The notes beneath the pieces were generated by a model. That model saw only the letters and a program-made list of their open reading frames with translations, did no database searches and had not been told where the DNA came from. From the NCBI GenBank assembly GCA_946185205.1, contig CAMHIP010000008.1, positions 1 to 36,789 of the forward strand: a stretch of 36,789 nt of DNA, in the 5' to 3' direction. Every line of letters starts with the position of its first letter. Within the stretch, counting starts at the first letter, position 1. This DNA comes from an uncultured Bacteroidales bacterium (GTDB lineage Bacteria; Bacteroidota; Bacteroidia; Bacteroidales; UBA932). A program made the translations under genes and the position numbers. Below are positions 33,806-36,789 of the stretch, piece after piece.

Positions 33806-36295
33806 TTACAGCTTGAGCATCTTCTTCAGGGCATCGAGGCGGTCGCTATCGTCGTAGTAGACTTCGTCCAGATACGGAAAGAGTTCATATTCGCAGATGT
33901 CTTCCCACCAAGAGGCTTCCTCTCCCTTCTTGAATCCTTCGAAGTTGCAGAAGTAACTGTGACCGATTTCCATTCCACGGAGCATTTCGGTGTCCTGGAT
34001 GACTTGGTTGACAGCCACAATCTTAGCGGTGATGGTGTCCACGAAGGATTTGTCCATCTTGGCCTTCAGGAAGTTCTTGAAGGTATCACCGAATTCCGGA
34101 GTCAGGGTAATGAAGGAGAAGCGGCGGCGGAGGGCGTAGTCTACGATGGCCAGGGATCGGTCTGCCGTGTTCATACAGCCGATGAGGTAAACGTTCTCCG
34201 GCACGTAGAAGGGTTCGTCGGAAGCGTTTGAATAGGTCAGACGCACCATGTGCTTCGGACCGCGCTTGTCATACTCTATGAGCATCATCAGCTCACCCAG
34301 TATCTTACTGAGGTTGCCACGGTTGATTTCGTCGATGATGAAGAAATACGGGCGGTTGTCGTTCTTGGCCCGCTGGCAGAAGTCATAGAAGATGCCGTTG
34401 CGTACCACAAAGCCATCCTTTGACGGGCGGATGCCCTGGATAAAGTCCTCGTAGCCGTAGGACTGATGGAACTGGACCATCTCGATGCAGGAGTCGTTCT
34501 CTTCGCCGAGGATGGAGTATGCAATCTTCTTGGCGAGGAAGGTCTTGCCGACACCCGGAGGACCTTGCAGAATGATGTTCTTTTTGCGCTTCAGGATGCT
34601 CTCGATGTGGTGGAAGGCCTTCGGGTTGATGAAAGGCTTTTCGGGGTCTTTCTCGAAGGAATAGGCAGGATTGTCCTCGCTTTCCGGGCTGAACAGGATG
34701 GGGTCAGGGGAATCCTTCTTGACATATTCGAGCAGCCGGTTAAATTCGGCCTGGGTCAGCTTGAAGAGGGAGCCCTGGTTGTTGATGAATACCTCACTCT
34801 GTTTCAGGAGGTCATCTTCGAGGAGTTCGGCCCAAGAAACCTGGTGGGTAAACTTCTCAAGAACCTTGAATACAAATTCGTCTTTGGAGCGTTTCGTCAC
34901 TTCAAAGAGGCCCTTCACCTTCTTGACCGGGGTGGTTTCGTAACCGATAATCAGATCGCCCGGTTTTATGGTCTCAAAGTATTTGTACTTCTGCCTCTTG
35001 TTGCCGTTCTCGTTGTAGGCAGTATAGTTCTGCGATTCTCCAACTTTAATATTGTCGATGGACCAAATCTTGGGGTTGGCGTTGAGCCAATAATACGCGA
35101 TGCCGGTTTCAGGAGCGGGTGTGTCGGCCATCATTTCGTCCAACTTCTTTATCAACTCCGGATAGCGGGTCAGCTCAGTAAGCGTTTTCATAGCCAACGT
35201 CTCAGGAGATGTCCAGTTACCGACTTTCTCCCAGCGGACCTTGCGGACATTCTGGTTATCAGGATAGGAAGTATCGTATGTGTAGTCTGACTCAACAACA
35301 CCGCGGCCCAGAATCTTGTTCCTGCCCTGCTTGGCGTAGATGATATCACCTACCTTCATCTCACGGCAGAATTCCCATGTGGCAAGGCCATCATTCTTGT
35401 AATTCGAGGAAGCATCGCCATACTTGGTTTTCATGGCCTCCCGTATAGCATCCAGCGTTTCAAACTTGGACAGGTCACCAATCTCTTCCCAGCCGATGCA
35501 GGCTATGCCATCCTTCTTGCAACGTTCCCAGTTGCTGGCGTTTGCTCCAGGAGAGAAGACCCAGTATCTCACGGGAGCGGTAGAATCGTCTGCAGGCTTC
35601 ACCTTCTTTCCTTCTCGATTCTCCACTTTATTGATGAAGGCGATATAGGAGAATTCGGCGAAATTGGAGAAATCATATTTGCCGGTGGCGATGAGGGTAT
35701 CCAGCTCTTTCATCACGTTAGTGTACTCGTCGTAAACCACGAACTGGTGCTTCGGCACGGCGATGCCCAGGTCCTTGAGATATTCCCTGCAATTGCCATC
35801 CAGCGGGAGATACTTGTCCGGCCTTACCCAGAACAGGCCGATCGTCAAGTTGTACTTAATGAGGAACTGGTCCTTGAGTGCATCGTATGCATCCTTGACG
35901 GGCTCATCCTTCACTGCGGCCACGAAGACGTTCCACAGCCGCTCGATGTCGCCTTCCTTGCGGTCTTTCTCAAATGCCATGAAGTTGGACTGCAGCGCAT
36001 TGACGATGGGGATACCGTTATAGTCCTCAGGAATCGGAGCCGTGATGCCGAAACCTTCCTTGAGTTTGGTGCAGATGATGCCCCGGTTCTTGTCCGTAAT
36101 ACCCCTGTTAAAGATGGAGAACACGGAGAACGGATCTACGTCAGAGACACGACGGCCATCGGAATCGTCTTTTAGGTGGCCAATGTAACCCTGAAGGTTG
36201 TCGTATATCCAATTAATGAGAGGCTTCCTATTGTCTCTGCACGGCAGGAGTTTCTGGGCTAACTCCTTGTAGAATGGTATCCAAGTGAAAGTCAT
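33806..36295 (-). CDS. mcrB: McrB-like AAA+ restriction motor with two PUA/EVE-like reader domains
   Basis: An 829-residue protein. Residues 1-235 are a helical N-terminal region with LFWVRPDKYLPLDG, a motif seen in large McrB-type proteins. A PUA-like domain follows at about 243-390 (VRYWVFSPGANASNWERC ... GDIIYAKQGRNKILG) and an EVE-like one at about 401-490 (YYWLNANPKIWSI ... IGYETTPVKKVKGLFEV). EVE/PUA domains bind modified bases. The AAA+ motor has Walker A GPPGVGKT (578-585), Walker B FFIIDEINRGN (651-661), the McrB-specific MNTADRS sensor (708-714) and Arg finger area RRR (723-725). It couples nucleotide hydrolysis to DNA translocation with McrC. The methyltransferase gene ends 26 bp upstream. 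Confidence 0.92.
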   Translation of the reverse strand: MTFTWIPFYKELAQKLLPCRDNRKPLINWIYDNLQGYIGHLKDDSDGRRVSDVDPFSVFSIFNRGITDKNRGIICTKLKEGFGITAPIPEDYNGIPIVNALQSNFMAFEKDRKEGDIERLWNVFVAAVKDEPVKDAYDALKDQFLIKYNLTIGLFWVRPDKYLPLDGNCREYLKDLGIAVPKHQFVVYDEYTNVMKELDTLIATGKYDFSNFAEFSYIAFINKVENREGKKVKPADDSTAPVRYWVFSPGANASNWERCKKDGIACIGWEEIGDLSKFETLDAIREAMKTKYGDASSNYKNDGLATWEFCREMKVGDIIYAKQGRNKILGRGVVESDYTYDTSYPDNQNVRKVRWEKVGNWTSPETLAMKTLTELTRYPELIKKLDEMMADTPAPETGIAYYWLNANPKIWSIDNIKVGESQNYTAYNENGNKRQKYKYFETIKPGDLIIGYETTPVKKVKGLFEVTKRSKDEFVFKVLEKFTHQVSWAELLEDDLLKQSEVFINNQGSLFKLTQAEFNRLLEYVKKDSPDPILFSPESEDNPAYSFEKDPEKPFINPKAFHHIESILKRKKNIILQGPPGVGKTFLAKKIAYSILGEENDSCIEMVQFHQSYGYEDFIQGIRPSKDGFVVRNGIFYDFCQRAKNDNRPYFFIIDEINRGNLSKILGELMMLIEYDKRGPKHMVRLTYSNASDEPFYVPENVYLIGCMNTADRSLAIVDYALRRRFSFITLTPEFGDTFKNFLKAKMDKSFVDTITAKIVAVNQVIQDTEMLRGMEIGHSYFCNFEGFKKGEEASWWEDICEYELFPYLDEVYYDDSDRLDALKKMLKL

Positions 36296-36321
36296 ACAGC
36301 AGCTGTGCGTTATTGTATTTA

Positions 36322-36789
36322 CTATGCTTTTGTTAGTTTCTGGTACATCTTGAAGAGTTCAGCTACAATCTCCGGCTCGGTCATGTCTTTGCGGAATCCA
36401 TAGGCTTCCATCACGGCGGCGTCGTTGGCGTGGTGGGCTTTGCGGAGTTCAGGAGGCATCGTCAAACTATCGTAGAGATCTGCGAGACTGCTATCCGGAT
36501 AGAGTGCGCGGGCATCAAGAATCGCTTGGGCGGTCTGCTCAATCTTACTCTTCTGGGCGTCTGAAGCCTTATTTGGCCAAGGGAAATTGTTGTACACGGC
36601 CGGAGTGTATCTGTAATCTGACTTTAAACGGCCACCTACAACTCTCATCCAAGCCATATGCAACGATGATACTAATGTGCCAAACATGAATAATGTGGCT
36701 TCCGGGACCAGATAGAGCATGTTGCTTGCGATGACATCCGGAGAAACGAAGCCAATAGGGATATACTTTCTCCGCTGAGATGAAACTTC
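36322..36789 (-). CDS. MmeI-like class I DNA methyltransferase, C-terminal part (partial at right edge)
   Basis: The 155 residues in the window run from base 36789 to a TAG at 36322. They match the C-terminus of the MmeI-type class I SAM-dependent DNA methyltransferases: FVSPDVIASNMLYLVPEA, HMAWMRVVGGRLKSDYRY, YNNFPWP, then ILDARALYPDSSLADLYD and LTMPPELRKAHHANDAAVMEAYG. In those enzymes this part lies after the target-recognition domain. The catalytic NPPY motif and any nuclease domain are outside the window, so it cannot be said whether this is a stand-alone methyltransferase or a fused type IIL enzyme. It precedes mcrB by 26 bp on the same strand. Confidence 0.85.
   Translation of the reverse strand, partial: EVSSQRRKYIPIGFVSPDVIASNMLYLVPEATLFMFGTLVSSLHMAWMRVVGGRLKSDYRYTPAVYNNFPWPNKASDAQKSKIEQTAQAILDARALYPDSSLADLYDSLTMPPELRKAHHANDAAVMEAYGFRKDMTEPEIVAELFKMYQKLTKA

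Overview
The window looks like a chromosomal segment of a GC-rich member of the Bacteroidales (Bacteroidota). The main clue is the promoters: at least nine intergenic sites carry the Bacteroidota -7 element TAnnTTTG a short way upstream of a start codon, and there are no clear Shine-Dalgarno sites. The gene families agree: DUF3109, U32 peptidase with a C-terminal Cys motif, lipoproteins with Bacteroidota-type signals, a GH43-like glycosidase, a histidine kinase with a periplasmic binding-protein-like sensor, and a class A PBP next to Ddl. No tRNA, rRNA or CRISPR array was seen.

Positions 1-25911 are a tightly packed, GC-rich core region. In order it holds: the end of a class A penicillin-binding protein, D-Ala-D-Ala ligase and PrmC (cell wall and translation termination); an unknown lipoprotein; a U32 (RlhA/TrhP-type) protein coupled to a secreted TPR protein; a double-domain M16-like protein that has lost both zinc motifs, with a DUF3109 protein; two membrane proteins and HemW; an inositol monophosphatase; an Xaa-Pro aminopeptidase, a FabG-type reductase and a ComF phosphoribosyltransferase; an NlpC/P60-LysM hydrolase; CutC and a transglutaminase-like lipoprotein; a GH43-like enzyme with a DUF418 membrane protein; a sensor histidine kinase; and two small lipoproteins. 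Convergent genes overlap at their 3' ends (20, 20 and 10 bp) and co-directional genes often overlap by 1-4 bp.

From about 25.9 kb to the end the window changes character. It is visibly richer in A/T, carries longer intergenic stretches, gene remnants and repeats, and reads as an accessory or defence island. It starts with a two-gene cassette: a 583-residue protein with about ten DUF4116-like repeats and a 209-residue partner sharing its C-terminal motif. The cassette abuts the surviving last codons of another gene. Next come tandem hairpins and an ECF sigma factor cassette. Three copies (A, B, C) of a dispersed repeat of about 110-150 bp follow at 28.4, 30.3 and 32.4 kb; each has a two-tier hairpin, and two carry an outward promoter element. 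Between them lie a 59-residue membrane protein, a lipoprotein, a Cys-rich secreted protein and two gene fragments.

The right edge is a minus-strand restriction locus, read in transcription order as: an MmeI-like DNA methyltransferase (only its C-terminus is in the window), an 829-residue McrB-type AAA+ protein with two PUA/EVE-like reader domains in front of the motor, a McrC-type nuclease subunit, and a truncated GIY-YIG nuclease fragment that stops at the edge of repeat copy C. A methyltransferase next to a two-reader McrBC is the strongest candidate for an unusual system here; it may work like the LlaJI-type McrBC-based restriction-modification systems rather than as plain type IV restriction.
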